Source: Boletus sp. NGJ (lineage: Eukaryota > Basidiomycota > Agaricomycetes > Boletales > Boletaceae). From it: a DNA stretch of 64,000 nt. Each line of letters begins with the position of its first letter. Within the stretch, counting starts at the first letter, position 1. Of the stretch, positions 1-11,204 are shown piece after piece. Location: assembly GCA_019096195.1 (NCBI GenBank), contig JAGTXK010000114.1, positions 1 to 64,000 of the forward strand, given 5' to 3'. A program made the translations under genes and the position numbers. Under the pieces are notes generated by a model that did no database searches, was not told the DNA's origin, and saw only the letters and a list, made by a program, of their open reading frames with translations.

Positions 1-11
1 GCGCGTCCCAT

Positions 12-33
12 GCGCACATGTGCACATGTGCGC
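12..33. repeat. Perfect 22-bp palindrome, first of three related hairpins
   Basis: The sequence reads the same on both strands with no loop (arm gcgcacatgtg). Its core CGCACATG recurs in two further hairpins at 162-188 and 303-329. There is no coding evidence here. It could be a binding site cluster or a remnant of a palindromic repeat; the function is unknown. Confidence 0.75.
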
Positions 34-161
34 GGGAAACAAACAACAAACAAGACCTCAGTACGACACACCTATCAACTGAGCAGATGCTCTCATGGCG
101 CATCGGCGTGTTTGTCGTATAAATGTGAAACATGTGTCTTGTTGTTGTTGCTTATTTCACA

Positions 162-188
162 CGCACATGCGCCATGCGCGCATGTGCG
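162..188. repeat. 27-bp hairpin, second of three
   Basis: Arms of 11 bp (cgcacatgcgc and its exact complement) surround a 5-nt loop (173-177). The arm sequence is nearly the same as in the hairpins at 12-33 and 303-329, at spacings of about 150 and 140 bp. Confidence 0.75.
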
Positions 189-302
189 CGCTGTATAACT
201 ACACTCAACATATTCCTCGTTTTCATCTGTTCATCGTTTATGCCGCAGTCGTCGTTATCAACACTCGATTGTTCATGTTTTATTGCGATGTTGTTGTGGA
301 CG

Positions 303-329
303 CGCACATGCGCCATTGGCGCATGTGCG
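303..329. repeat. 27-bp hairpin, third of three
   Basis: Arms of 12 bp (cgcacatgcgcc and its exact complement) surround a 3-nt loop (315-317). It is the longest and cleanest of the set. The 1-862 stretch otherwise holds no gene that I can support; it is AT-rich between 360 and 550 and then becomes the CCT3 upstream region. Confidence 0.75.
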
Positions 330-667
330 TGGTTTGCTATGTTGATGTTACCTGTACCCTATGGTAGCCCTTACCCAATTAGATTAGATCCCTTAAAATT
401 ACAAGTTTTATCAAGTATCATTTGTTTAATGTGGATATTAGTATTCACCGAGATATTGATTTGTTAATATCTCAGTGTAATTACAGTACATAATGTTAAA
501 ATAACCCTCCTTAACCTGAACCCAATTAGAAGAAAAATGATACAATAGTGATCTGTGAGACCCATTTCCAATGTAGGCAGCAATACATCTGAGAGATCAC
601 AGCATCTCGAGAGGCTCCCCTTCGCGTCACGTGCCTCATCGCGCCTCATTAGGGGAGCCCCGGCATG

Positions 668-709
668 CGCAGGGGTCGATTGGTCGACCAATCTCGACCG
701 TCCCCTGCG
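668..709. repeat. 42-bp interrupted hairpin in the CCT3 upstream region
   Basis: Outer arms cgcagggg/cccctgcg enclose an internal perfect 16-bp palindrome (678-693, half-site gattggtc). It lies about 155 bp upstream of the CCT3 start codon. A dyad-binding regulator site is possible, but nothing in the sequence identifies the protein. Confidence 0.6.
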
Positions 710-862
710 AATGACCAACCTGCCCTATTGTTGTAGTTGTGTGACATTTGTCACCATGCACGTGATCACTGTCACGACGAAATGACAACATTGTCGAGTG
801 CGTAACACTGAGTCTTGGACTTTGTCTTTCCGCATCTAACGCTGACAAGTGGACTGGACAAG

Positions 863-2929
863 ATGCAAGCGGGGCAAACACCAGTTTTCGTTATGAGTAC
901 GAGACCGTTTCACTCTCCCTTCTCTTCTGTGCTGAATCACTCGCTTACCAGATACTGCGCCGGAGAGGCAGTCGGGCAGAAAGGCGCAGATTTCGAATAT
1001 CACAGCAGCCAAGGTTTGACACAGAACCCTAACTATGATGCTCTCCTCTCACTCCATCTGTCTCTTCCAACTAGACCATCGCTGATGTGATCCGCACATG
1101 TTTGGGCCCCAAGGCCATGCTAAAGATGATCCTAGATCCTATGGGTGGTATCTTGTACGTCGTCGTCTCTGCAAGTCCCTTTCACGCTCTTCTCACGCTC
1201 TCAAGACTGACTAACGACGGTAACGCGATCCTGCGCGAGATCGACGTTGCTCACCCCGCCGCCAAGAACATGATTGAGCTCAGTCGGACTCAGGATGAAG
1301 AATGTGGCGATGGAACGACAAGTGTGGTCATCCTAGGTATCCCTCGATATGGTATATTCTCTGAAACCATCTAATGTCCCTTTAGCTGGCGAGATCCTCG
1401 CGCAATCTCTTGCTCAGCTTGAGCGTGACATTCACCCCGTCGTGATCATCTCAGCATACAACAAGGCTCTCAAAGCATCCCTAGAGATAATAAACAAGAT
1501 CTCTATCCCCATTAATACATCTTCCGACGAAGAAATGATTTCCCTCATCAAAACGTCGATCGGAACCAAGTTCGTCGCTCGTTGGTCTGATCTCATGTGC
1601 AATCTTGCCCTTCAAGCCGTCCGGACCGTTGCAGCGGAAGAAAATGGACATAAAACCGTAGACATCAAACGATACGCACGAGTAGAGAAGATCCCGGGTG
1701 GTTCGATCGAGGAATCGCGTGTGTTGGACGGCGTTCTCCTGAACAAGGATATCACTCACCCCAACATGCGCCGGAGAATACAACAACCGCGCATTGTATT
1801 GTTGGACTGTCCGCTGGAATACAAAAAGGGCGAAAGTCAAACGAACATGGAGTTTTCCAAGGAGAGTGACTGGGCCCGTGCGCAAGAAATTGAGGAAGAA
1901 CAGGTCATCGCGCAGTCCAAGCGCATACTTGAATTTAAGCCCGACCTTGTCATCACCGAAAAGGGTATTTCAGGTTGGTCCGCTCTCGCGATGTCACAAG
2001 TTGCGCCTCTGACCCACAGCTTATTATAGATACAGCTCAGCATGTCTTTGAGCGGGCCAACGTTTCTGCTATTCGACGTGTCCGCAAGTCGGATAACAAC
2101 CGTATCGCACTCGCGGTTGGCGCCACCATCGTTAACCGAGTCGAAGATCTTCGGGAATCCGATGTGGGCACTGGATGCGGACTGTTCCACATCGAAAAAA
2201 TAGGAGATGAGTGCGTGCTTCTTGACTACTAATCATCACCCAAGACTTAGCAGCCCACTTAATCCTAGATACTTCACCTTCCTAACCGCTTGTACTAACC
2301 CTAAAGCATGCACGATTCTTCTTCGCGGACCTTCGAAAGATATCCTCAACGAAATAGACCGTAATCTTGCTGACGCCCTCTCCGTTGCGCGTAATGTTTA
2401 CTTCAACCCTCTCCTTGCGCCGGGCGGTGGTGCAACCGAAATGGCCATCAGCGTCGGACTACACACAAAAGCAAGAAGCGTGACGGGCGTCGAAGGCTGG
2501 CCGTTCAGAGCTGTCGCAGATGCGATGGAAGTCATTCCCCGAACGCTCGTGCAAAATAGCGGGGGGAATGCGATCCGAGTATTGACGGAGCTGAGAGCTA
2601 AGCATGCCAATGGCGAACACTCGTGGGGCGTGAATGGCGAGACGGGCAAGATCGTGGACATGAAGTCATATGGCTTGTATGAGAGCGCGAGCGTCAAGGT
2701 GTGTCGTTATGCGGTCGATCTCTTGGTCCCGTGTCTGACGACTAGTTTAGATCCAAATACTCAAGACGGCGATCGAGGTTTGTGACTCTCGCTTTAGCCA
2801 CTGATGATATTGGACTGATACCTTCATGTTCAGGCAGCCCGCATGCTGCTCCGCGTCGACGACGTCGTTCAAGCTACACGCAAAGAAAAGGAGCAACAGG
2901 GTCCTCCGCCTGAAGAGATGGCTGAATGA
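863..2929 (+). CDS. CCT3: T-complex protein 1 subunit gamma (CCT3)
   Basis: Subunit of the eukaryotic cytosolic chaperonin TRiC/CCT, which folds actin, tubulin and WD40 proteins using ATP. I read nine exons: 863-896, 952-1013, 1075-1154, 1206-1336, 1386-1973, 2030-2210, 2269-2698, 2751-2777 and 2834-2929. All introns are GT-AG, and the sum is 1629 nt, giving 542 residues, close to the usual 540-550. The N-terminus MQAGQTPVFVMNT is typical of the gamma subunit. The equatorial ATP-binding motifs LGPKAMLKMILDP, GDGTTSV and GGGATEMA are intact, as is the gamma-like end RVDDVVQA. The start is the first ATG in frame with the gamma N-terminus. The reading frame is undamaged throughout. Exon 8 is only 27 nt and would be easy for a gene finder to miss. 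Confidence 0.97.
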
Positions 2930-3068
2930 AAAGCGGTCCAGACACGATTGATGATTTGCTTCGTAGATGATGAATCCGTGAATATTACAATAACAACCAT
3001 CCAGCAAACGCTTCATAAATACCAACGATATGGCAAACACGTTCCACTGTTATTTCTACCGTCTTGGA

Positions 3069-4866
3069 TCAGCACTTGATGAAATTACCGACGATCATAC
3101 TCGGAATCCCCCACTTGTCCCGCCTGATTGTGAACGAAAAGCAGCAATTGACGAAGCCTTCTTCGCTTGCAGCATCCTCGCCACCTAGCTTCCTCCGGTC
3201 TGACGAAGTATTGATCAAGGGTTTATATCGTAACACGCAAGAAGTGAGCACTGCCTTTTGAGTGGAATCAAACGCAACGTGGCCGTATTTCTGTTGGGTG
3301 TGAGACGCACGTACAATGCATTTCGATGGTGACACACCTCCCAGTAATTGACAGCAGACTCTTCCGCCATGAGTTCGTATATACAAAGACGGCCCTACCA
3401 ATCATTTAAGAGCAGTATGCTGACGAAAACGGAGGGGCTCACTTCGCGCATCATAACTCCGTCAACGCCGACCAACTCGGTGAATTCGCGGTTTCCCTTG
3501 TATATCTCGCCTGTTCGACGCCACAGACATGCGGGTACACCCATGGCCGAGAACACACGATCGTAATCAAGTAACAGACGCTCAAAGGCTTCTTCGATAA
3601 AGACCAAGTCCTGTAGAGAAAACGGTTGGACGGAGTGGTAGCGATTGGAATGACTTTACTAACGATATCGCGGAGAGACTGCGCGACGGCCTGTGCAATA
3701 GGACATGAGAGGACAACGCTCGTTCTCGGTCGGCTCTACTTACTCTGAACTTGGGTCGGAGAACAGATAGAGGTTGGAGAATTTGCTGTTTGGACTGTCG
3801 CGAAACGCTGTGATCGGTTCGTTCAAAGATGACCCGCTTCGACCAGGAAGGAATGACAGCCTACTTGCGGTCCATCCATCTCGAAAGGCGAGCGTAACCC
3901 TTGACATAGTCATAGGGCTTCAACAGACCTGCCTCGTACTTGCTTCTGATGACACGGTTCAAACGTTCGTCCCTCGATCCGGACTCTTGATCTGCTGCGG
4001 TCAGAAGGAATTTCTCTGTTTTACTGGCCGACGGGAGAAGCGGGGGTGCGGGCTCCTCCTGTGGAGCTCCGTGTGGTTCGGCTATCGCACCTCTCGATGG
4101 CTCGGTGACCATCGTTGGTTGAGCGACGTATGTACTTCCGACGTTGTCTGTTGGGTCATGGTATGATGGCGCCGACATAAGGGATGGTGTCACGGTCGGA
4201 GACGAAGTGAAGAAGGAACCGTCGTCGAGCGTCTCCAAAAAGTCGCTAACGCAAGACGATATCATCAAAAAAGCCGACCCTGAAAAGAGATCCTATGCAG
4301 AGAAGCACGCACGTGAGAACAGAGAACTCATTGCCCAGGGTTTCTGGTTGGTAGAGGAATGTGTTCTGCGGTACGTTCATGGACCAAGGCGAATTCGAGG
4401 GCTGTTGTAAAGTAGTGTTCCCGTACACTTGTTCTGTGGGCGGCGTGTCATTGTAGAGCTACGACCGAACAGTGCATGATCACGTACGGGGTATCATCCT
4501 CGATGTTTCCGCGCTATTCGATGATGCAGTCATATCCTGTTTGCTCTTCTGTGGACGCTGCTCATCATGGCATAGATGACCGATTTCACGTTTGATGCTG
4601 GCGTAAACAAATCGGTCATCCGGGCAGAACAGGACCGCAGTGCCGATTCGAGATCGCACGCACCAGCGCTGGCAAGGCCGGCCCTCGTCGCAAGTCATAT
4701 GACTGCGACGACAATAGAGACATGCGTGGTTGACTTTTCGTCTCTTGGTCGTCTTCTTCTTCTTTCCTGCCATGTCATCATCGTTTGACTGATCATGGTC
4801 GAGCTCTTGGCGGTTTGCGCTCTGCGAAGGCATCGTTGTATAGGGATGTGTCGGGTAATTGGCCAT
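3069..4866 (-). CDS. ERT1: Zn2Cys6 + PAS transcription factor of the ERT1/AcuK type
   Basis: Probable regulator of gluconeogenesis and non-fermentable carbon use; fungal relatives are ERT1, RDS2 and AcuK. The N-terminus (MANYPTHPYTT...) carries a lysine-rich stretch and then a binuclear zinc cluster, Cys-x2-Cys-x6-Cys-x5-Cys-x2-Cys-x8-Cys, split by an intron at 4598-4663. Further introns lie at 4434-4487 and 4246-4312. The middle part has the family segment KYEAGLLKPYDYVKGYARL. The C-terminal PAS-like part reads LLLDYDRVFSAMG, CLWRRTGEIYKGNREF, then YGHVAFDSTQKAVLTSC, and ends in MIVGNFIKC before the stop at 3069-3071. Small introns around 3870, 3740, 3640, 3430 and 3330 are needed; their exact edges are less certain. 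It stands tail-to-tail with CCT3, about 140 bp apart. The family call is strong; the regulatory role is from known relatives. Confidence 0.9.
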
Positions 4867-5471
4867 TGGCGCGACGAGCTCGTTGGTTGAGCTGGATCAA
4901 GATGTTTTTTTCTACCGTTGTGTGTATAAAAATGGGTGGCGTTTCAGATAAGTAGTTCTCGTGATGTGATTGCTCCAACCTCAAACAAGTTCTCTTGACA
5001 GCGTGTGTTTCAGCAGGCCAGAGCCAGACCCCCGATCACCTATGCAAGCATGCTTGTCCCCGGACGGTCGAGCACACGGCTAAAACGTCGGCTAGGCATG
5101 GTCTATCGGAAAATGAGGTTGCGTAAATGCACAAATCACTATAGCAGTATGTCAAATTCACAGCTTCAACAGGTCGACATGAAATAAGCGCGGGCAAATG
5201 ATGAGAAGCCAGGTCGCACATGCGGCACAACAGAGCGGCGCAAACGCACGCGGGTATGGGGAGTGTACAAAAGAGACTACTGTCGACTACTCTGGGGCCC
5301 CTGTTTATATCAGGCGGCTCATTCAAGTTTCGGGCCCACAGAGCCACCAGTCAAGTTTCCAGGCAATGCACCGCTGGGACTCTGGACGCTAAGGTTGCCG
5401 GTGATCCTTTGTTGAAGGACTGGAGGTGTTCTACTGGATGGTTCCGGTCCGGTCTCGATGTTCTCTCCAAA
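4867..5471. other. Gene-free stretch, ERT1 upstream region
   Basis: I see no supportable gene here. It holds the upstream region of the ERT1-like gene and the 3' flank of the decayed GH1 gene. Short open frames on both strands lack splice context and any recognisable motif. Confidence 0.5.
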
Positions 5472-7260
5472 TCACTTCAGGGGATTAACAGGTGCGCCTG
5501 GACGGGGGACATACGTCCTCACCTTGGCAGATTCCTTCGGATAATACTTCTGCGTTTCATAATCGACATAGGTCACCCCGAATCTGGTGAGGATTCGTCG
5601 GCCCGTGGTATTAGAGGTCAGTGTGACTGTTTCGAAGGACTCGACAACTATTCATGCCATTCAGATTGTCGAGAAAGCCTAGGAGGGAGAGGTTGAGTGA
5701 TTAACCAAACTACAAGTCGCGAATGCTTACTCCACGGGAAGTATGCCCGGACGTCAACGCCGTCTTCTAGAACGGCTGGTTTCAGCGCCCCAGTGGTGCC
5801 CTTGAAGTATTTGACGCGATCATGGTCTTGAAGGGCATCCTCGGTTTCGAGTTCTCATCCTTGACGGCGAAGCAATTCACGCTGGCAAAGTTTCTCAGTC
5901 AGTAAGTCAGGACCCGGTCAATGCACTCACTAGATGGGAGGTCCATATCGCTATACAGCAAGATGAGCCTTGCGTTCAATACGAAAAGGGTCTTCCAGAA
6001 GTTCAGAAGCGGTTCCAACAGTCAATTTAATAATTTGCTGTAAATGGTGCCGAACACTCACATCGCGGAAACCCTGGGGATCTAGAAGCGAAAGAACCCT
6101 CAGTGTTCAGTTCACAGTTCTGCAGCCAAGCACAGCGGGCTGGGATAATGATAATTTCGGACTATAAGCGGGGAAGATACACATGATCACATGGGGAGGC
6201 GTACCTTGTCTGCCCAATTGGGTACCGTTTAACAGGTCGGATCAAGGTATACTCCACCAATCCTTGAAACTCGTCGTTATTACGAGTGCCTGGTGTGTAC
6301 ACGTTAGCTCGACATGTCAGAACAATTTCGGTATCTGCGGGTAAAGCTCACGGCATAAGATAGATCGTTTGACACTGCCAACTGCCAACTTCTCGGCGCG
6401 TAATGTGAGGAAGACGATCTCCAAGCGTCTGTTTCAAATATTCCGGAAAGTGGTCACGATAGATGGAGTCCCGTAGCAGAGATAGCCACGTTCGAGTCAG
6501 CGAGGCCACCCAACCACTGCCGGAGATTGCTTGACCTGCCTAGCACAAAAACACCTTGACCATACCCAAGGATGGAGATACACCACGGTTCAAACGTTCA
6601 TCCACAGTGAGTCTAGAGGGAACGCGTGAACGATGGATAAACACAACGTCCGATCACTGCAGAGAGTGCTTGACCAGTCACCAAAGGCTCAACGCAGACC
6701 TGATCGTGGCAGGAATTACGAACCAAACTCGGGAAAACGAGAACAAGGTACGTACTCTGGCGTAGCGAGTGTAACCCCCAGTGGTACAAGGTCTGAGCAT
6801 GGGAATTCAGTAACAAAAGTCTTTTCGAAAGCAGTCGGACTCGAGGACATACGACAAATGGAATAATCCCGTTCTCAAGTAGTGCATTGATCAGGTTTGG
6901 AATACCACTGGATGCCCTTGGGGTTCATGGGATCGTTGCGACCACCGAGCGGTACAATTTGCGACCAAGGGATTGAAAAGTGGTATGACTTAACTGCGTA
7001 TTATGCCAGGAGCGCGATGTCCTCCTTCCAGAGTCTGTGCGAGACTAACATCTCCGTCACGACCGTCCAACGTCGCTCCCGGCTGTTTAGAGAAGTCGTC
7101 CCAGATGGACTTGCCACGTTCATCGACGTTGTTGAGCCCTCAATGCCTCAACCTGGAAACTCGCTGGAAAGTTTTTCAATTAGGGATGACGATGTAGACC
7201 GAACCTTACCGGTAGCGAAACTCCAGGTGAGGTTTTGGGGGTAGCTTTGCAGCAACCGTA
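5472..7260 (-). pseudogene. Decayed GH1 beta-glucosidase
   Basis: Fragments of a family 1 glycoside hydrolase follow in the correct order along the minus strand but switch frame repeatedly and contain several stops. Recognisable pieces are the N-terminal LTWSFATG (about 7220), RGKSIWDDFSKQPG (about 7110), NPKGIQWYS (about 6910), TLYHW (about 6790), PWCISILGYGQGVF (about 6580), HFPEYLKQTLGDRLPHI (about 6440), NDEFQGLVEYT (about 6270), VKDENSK and YFKGTTGALKPAVLEDGVD (about 5850-5780), and the C-terminal RFGVTYVDYETQKYYPKES ending at a stop at 5472. Several introns still have usable borders, so it decayed in place rather than arriving as a processed copy. Whole sections around the catalytic acid/base and nucleophile motifs are unreadable, and no single change would explain the loss. 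Living relatives hydrolyse cellobiose and aryl beta-glucosides. Confidence 0.88.
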
Positions 7261-7779
7261 GTGTTCGACTTTGCCTGCGTGAACCAATGTGAAATTCAAT
7301 GGAAATCGGTGAAGAGTCGCATTGGACCGTGTCTCTTATAAACCAGTTAGCACGCTGCAGCTTCCTGTCAATAGGGACGCGGAATTTTAAAAGCACAAAG
7401 AGCGACCGACAACGACTCGGATTGTCCGTCAATAACTTGTATGTGAAATCCATTGCCACTAGTACTGCAGCTTCCACGACCAAATAAACCAGATTACATA
7501 ACATTCTCTGATACTAGTACCTACTTGCATACGAAGCAGGTGTACGGTTCCGAGCGGGGCACTAACTTACCATGACCAAGGTTTATTCCAGGAGGTCCGA
7601 GTCCGGAATGGGCCAGCCCGGGCCCGGCCCGGCGGAATTTGACACATGCCAATCCGATGTTTCACCGCGTGTGTCCCAAAAGATCGTTCAGGCGGGTTTA
7701 ATAGTTGCTTCAAGCTGATGCTAGTTACAGGGTCCTTCGCCTATCTCACAACATACGCACGCGTCTTTTCGCTACAGTA
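7261..7779. promoter_or_regulatory. Upstream region of the oxidoreductase gene
   Basis: No gene is seen. A GC-rich run of CCCGGGCCCGG type lies near 7618-7634, and pyrimidine-rich DNA precedes the start codon at 7780. I see no convincing TATA box. Confidence 0.4.
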
Positions 7780-9186
7780 ATGTCTGGAACACTCAATACT
7801 GGAGTTGCCATCCTCGGAAGCGGTATCTTCGCCAAGGAAGGTGGGTAGAAACAATTATTTTGGACAAGTTCTGTCCGAAAATTCACCCATCGCGGTCGTG
7901 TTCACAGCGCATCTACCCGCTCTCAAAACTCTCGGTCCTCTCAGTCCAAACCTGAAGGCCGTTTATTCGCGATCGGAAAAGAGCGCCAGAGAGTTGGCAA
8001 ACGAGGCGGTGGATCTCCTTCATTCCAGACCGGAGATCTATCACGATGACGATCCATCAACAAACCTTGATGCCTTGCTTGCCAGATCCGATATTTCGAC
8101 TGTTATCGTGGTGTTGCCAATCACCGTACAACCCGATATCATCCTCAAGGCCTTGGCTGCCGGAAAGCACGTTCTTAGTGAAAAGCCCGTGGCTCCAGAC
8201 GTCGCCTCGGGATTGAAACTAATCGCAACTTATGAGGTAGTGTACAAACCCAAGGGGTTGGTCTGGAGAGTCGCAGAGAACTGGGAAGCTGAACCAGGCC
8301 ACACCACCGCAGCACAGGCAATCCGCGCCGGAAAGATCGGGAAGGTGATCTTCTTTAGCTTGCGAGGTGTTGGTCGCATGGACCGGGATTCAAAGTGGTA
8401 CAATACACCTTGGCGCACAGTTCCAGATGTGAGTCGATCGAATCCGCTTTCCGACGGTACTTTATGACCAATGGGGTGTTCCACAGTATCAAGGAGGATT
8501 CTTAGTAAGTCGAAGCCGCATCCAGAAAATGCATGATTTGATTTGACACTGCCCTATTACATGTGTGTAGCTCGACGGTGGTGTTGTACGTCCATTTTCT
8601 CGCTTTATCCTCGCGAGAATTCTTAGTGACACGTGCTTGACTCATGATTTCTCAGCATTCAGCAGCTGCATTGCGAGTCATCCTTCCTAGTCCCATGGCG
8701 TATCTCACTGGATTTGCTTCGTTGAGCTTGGAATGGCTCGCGCCACAAGACACGATCAATGCCATCGTCAAATCTGCAGACGGCTCGCACGGTATCTTTG
8801 AATTGAGCAATGCTGCGCCCACAGAATCGCGCTCGTCCGTCGGCAACGGCACAGTCATCACAGGCACAGATGGGTATCTCACCATCAACCAAACAAAGAT
8901 AAAGGACCCAGTGACAGGAGACGAACGGCCCGTTTTCCGGATTATCATTAAGTCTGTTACCCGAGACGGAAGTGGAAAAGCCGGCCCCGAGAGGGAAGAA
9001 GTGATCGACGAACCGGTCAGGGGTGTAGAGCTGGAGTTGGCAAGCTTCTTTGCGGCGGCCTTAGAAGGAAAGGAGGATGGATTGGGTAGTCCCAGGGGTG
9101 CACTGCGAGACGTTGCAATTATTGAGGCGGCGTTGAACAGTGGCGGAGAGTTGATCGATCTCGAGAAGCTCGTTGCTCCAGCCTGA
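7780..9186 (+). CDS. Gfo/Idh/MocA family NAD(P)-dependent oxidoreductase
   Basis: Five exons (7780-7840, 7908-8428, 8487-8504, 8571-8585 and 8656-9186) with GT-AG introns give 381 residues, the normal family size. The N-terminal Rossmann fold begins VAILGSGIFAKEAHLPAL, where the dinucleotide-binding Gly-x-Gly-x-x-Ala-type loop (here GSGIFAKEA) spans intron 1. The next landmark, LSEKPVAPD, has the Glu-Lys-Pro that family members use for cofactor and substrate. The C-terminal alpha/beta domain starts near LDGGVHSAAALR. Two micro-exons of 18 and 15 nt encode the glycine-rich YQGGFL and LDGGV pieces. The substrate cannot be told from sequence; relatives act on sugars, inositols or dihydrodiols. 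It is probably cytosolic, since no signal peptide is visible. The frame is intact. Confidence 0.9.
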
Positions 9187-10008
9187 AAGAGAACCTTGCG
9201 GATACTGAATAGGAAAAATATATACAACAGGAATTATGCATACTTCTTGACGCATGTATGCCACAACGTCCCATCGAATGGCGCAGGAAGAACAACGGAT
9301 TTTGATCCGCTTGGAGTTCCAGCAATGTTATCTGCCAAACCAACTGAAATTAGGCGCACCCGCTGCCGGAAACCTGAATGGTACCTCTAGCCTCAATCCA
9401 TCCAAACGGATCAGACGCATGTGAACATACCTTATAATACTCGGGGTGCAGTATGTGCTGGCTGGCCACAATAACCGGAGCATTGACGTGGGTTAGCCAT
9501 AATAACGCGAGCGGTACGTCAAACTACGAGTGACTCGGGGTCTATTCGCGACTTCCCTCTCCGTGAATTGCAGCGACTCAACATAGCAGTACTCGTACCA
9601 ACTAGATGCGATACAGTCCCTTTAGAGACAACCTGCGGGAGCAATTGGGATAATCTAACCACCGTGAATACTGTCCATTCAGGCGAGCAGAATCCCAAAA
9701 ACGAGAACCAAGGCCATCTTGAGTGATTAGTGCGGCCACATGAGTGGTCCCCCTACGAGTGCTATTTGGAGACCCGAGTGTTGTTGAGAGCTATGCCTCG
9801 ATGATAGCGACAAAGGACATCCCTACGACACTCGGTCATCTCACTGAAAAATCCAATCGACGAGTTTTTGGATAAGCGTTTTTGTAGACGGATAAATGGA
9901 TACAAGCGTAGCTGTTAACATATCGAATGAATCGGACAATGTGCCCTTGGATAGAATCAGGTATGAGTCGGTTTAAAACAACCGAAGAGTGAGGGAAGAA
10001 GTAGATCA
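9187..10008. other. Gene-free stretch
   Basis: I see no gene, RNA or clear repeat. Two short segments near 9465 and 9495 resemble each other (ccacaataac / ccataataac), which is too little to call a repeat. Confidence 0.45.
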
Positions 10009-10528
10009 TCATGCACGATGATGGGATGGGGGTGGAGACAATGCGCCTAAGGTGCTGGGAAGACGAAGCTGGAGGTCGGTGAAGACTTTGTAGACAGCAC
10101 CTGGAGAGAGACCAAATTCGATGAGGTACTCAGGGGTCACGCCCCAACCAAGGAGATCCAACACGAGCGACTTGGCTCGGTCCAGGTCCTCTTTCGTCAC
10201 TGAGATCAAAAATGTGCAATAAGCGACCGAGAAAAACAAATTATAAAAGCGGAGGCATGTTACTAGGTTCATCTGGAGCGAGATTGACAACAGGCTCTGT
10301 GGTCGGGAAAGGTGGCGTCGAAGCTCTGACCTGAGTGGATAAATGTAACTGTGGTAGATCTTTCGGTTGTTGCAATATGGGCCGCGGCGCGATGTATTCT
10401 TCCACGATCTCACCGTCTTCTAACGAATTACTGTTCGATATGACGGTATATGGTCGGATTTGCGAAACGTTGTTAAATATGAAATCGGAATTGGGAGAGG
10501 ATATTTCTTCACGGTCCTCCACCGACAT
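10009..10528 (-). CDS. Small conserved-looking protein, 151 residues, unknown function
   Basis: Two exons, 10264-10528 and 10009-10199, joined by a 64-bp GT-AG intron (10200-10263), give 151 residues. The first half (MSVEDREEISSPNSDF...) is polar and Pro/Ser-rich and looks disordered. The second half is compact: after APDEPMTKEDLDRAK comes LVLDLLGWGVTPEYLIEFGL and then a short segment with the core FTDLQLRLP. I recall similar GWGV-PEYL segments in agaricomycete hypothetical proteins, but I know no assigned function. Both exon ends fit one frame only with this splice, which supports a real gene. It could act as an adaptor with a helical docking segment; that is a guess. Confidence 0.65.
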
Positions 10529-11204
10529 AAAGAGAACAAATTTCGGAAAGAGGGTCGAAAAGAGTGTGGTTTGTATCAGAACTAGTTCAACTTCTCACAA
10601 CAAATTGGGAACCCAACAGGAGCACGTGACGCCTATGCATACTCCGATTCATACTATTCGCACTCCGCCCTGATTCTGCAGGTGGTATGCCGAGGTGGCA
10701 ACCCGGCAGTCCACGGTTTCTTGGATTGGCCCATGGCATGTGTGAATTTCTACTTTCTGTCATGAATATCTGGATCCCGAGTTGAAACGTAGACATTTTT
10801 TCTGCACAGTGATGAGATATTACTGTGAGTGATCGCCTTGGACGATTGTCGCATTTCCCCCTCAAATTGTACTGCGAGCAAGTAGTATCTAATTCGGAGG
10901 TTATGAACATGTGCTTGCGTGTACGCTCATGGATTACTGGAAAAGTTTGTGGTGCACTCGCTGACGATGTTTGAAGGCCGTTTACGACGATCGCCGATCT
11001 GTTCAAGCTGCAGTCCCAGTGTAGTGGGGTCGCAGCGAACCTGGTTACACGACGGTGGGGCCCATCATGTTGTGGCACACGAACAGGGATTGTATTGAAT
11101 ATTGAATGGTCTAGACTGTCAGCAAAAGTAGAGCATGGTACAATCACAAGAAAACCAAGGTACTACCAGAGCGTCACGATTCGTCCCAACCCCAACAGCC
11201 TTAA
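10529..11204. other. Intergenic stretch between two minus-strand genes
   Basis: A 186-codon open frame on the minus strand (10587-11147) is present, but it shows no domain, no biased composition and no partner exon. I read the stretch as upstream DNA of the 151-residue gene plus the 3' flank of the VIT-vWA gene. Confidence 0.45.

Noticed and set aside
1481-1885. 134-codon minus-strand frame
   Set aside because: Shadow of CCT3 exon 5.
8652-9227. 191-codon minus-strand frame
   Set aside because: Lies opposite the last exon of the oxidoreductase, which has clear family motifs on the plus strand.
10587-11147. 186-codon minus-strand open frame
   Set aside because: No domain, no biased composition, no splice partner; fits a chance frame in GC-balanced DNA.
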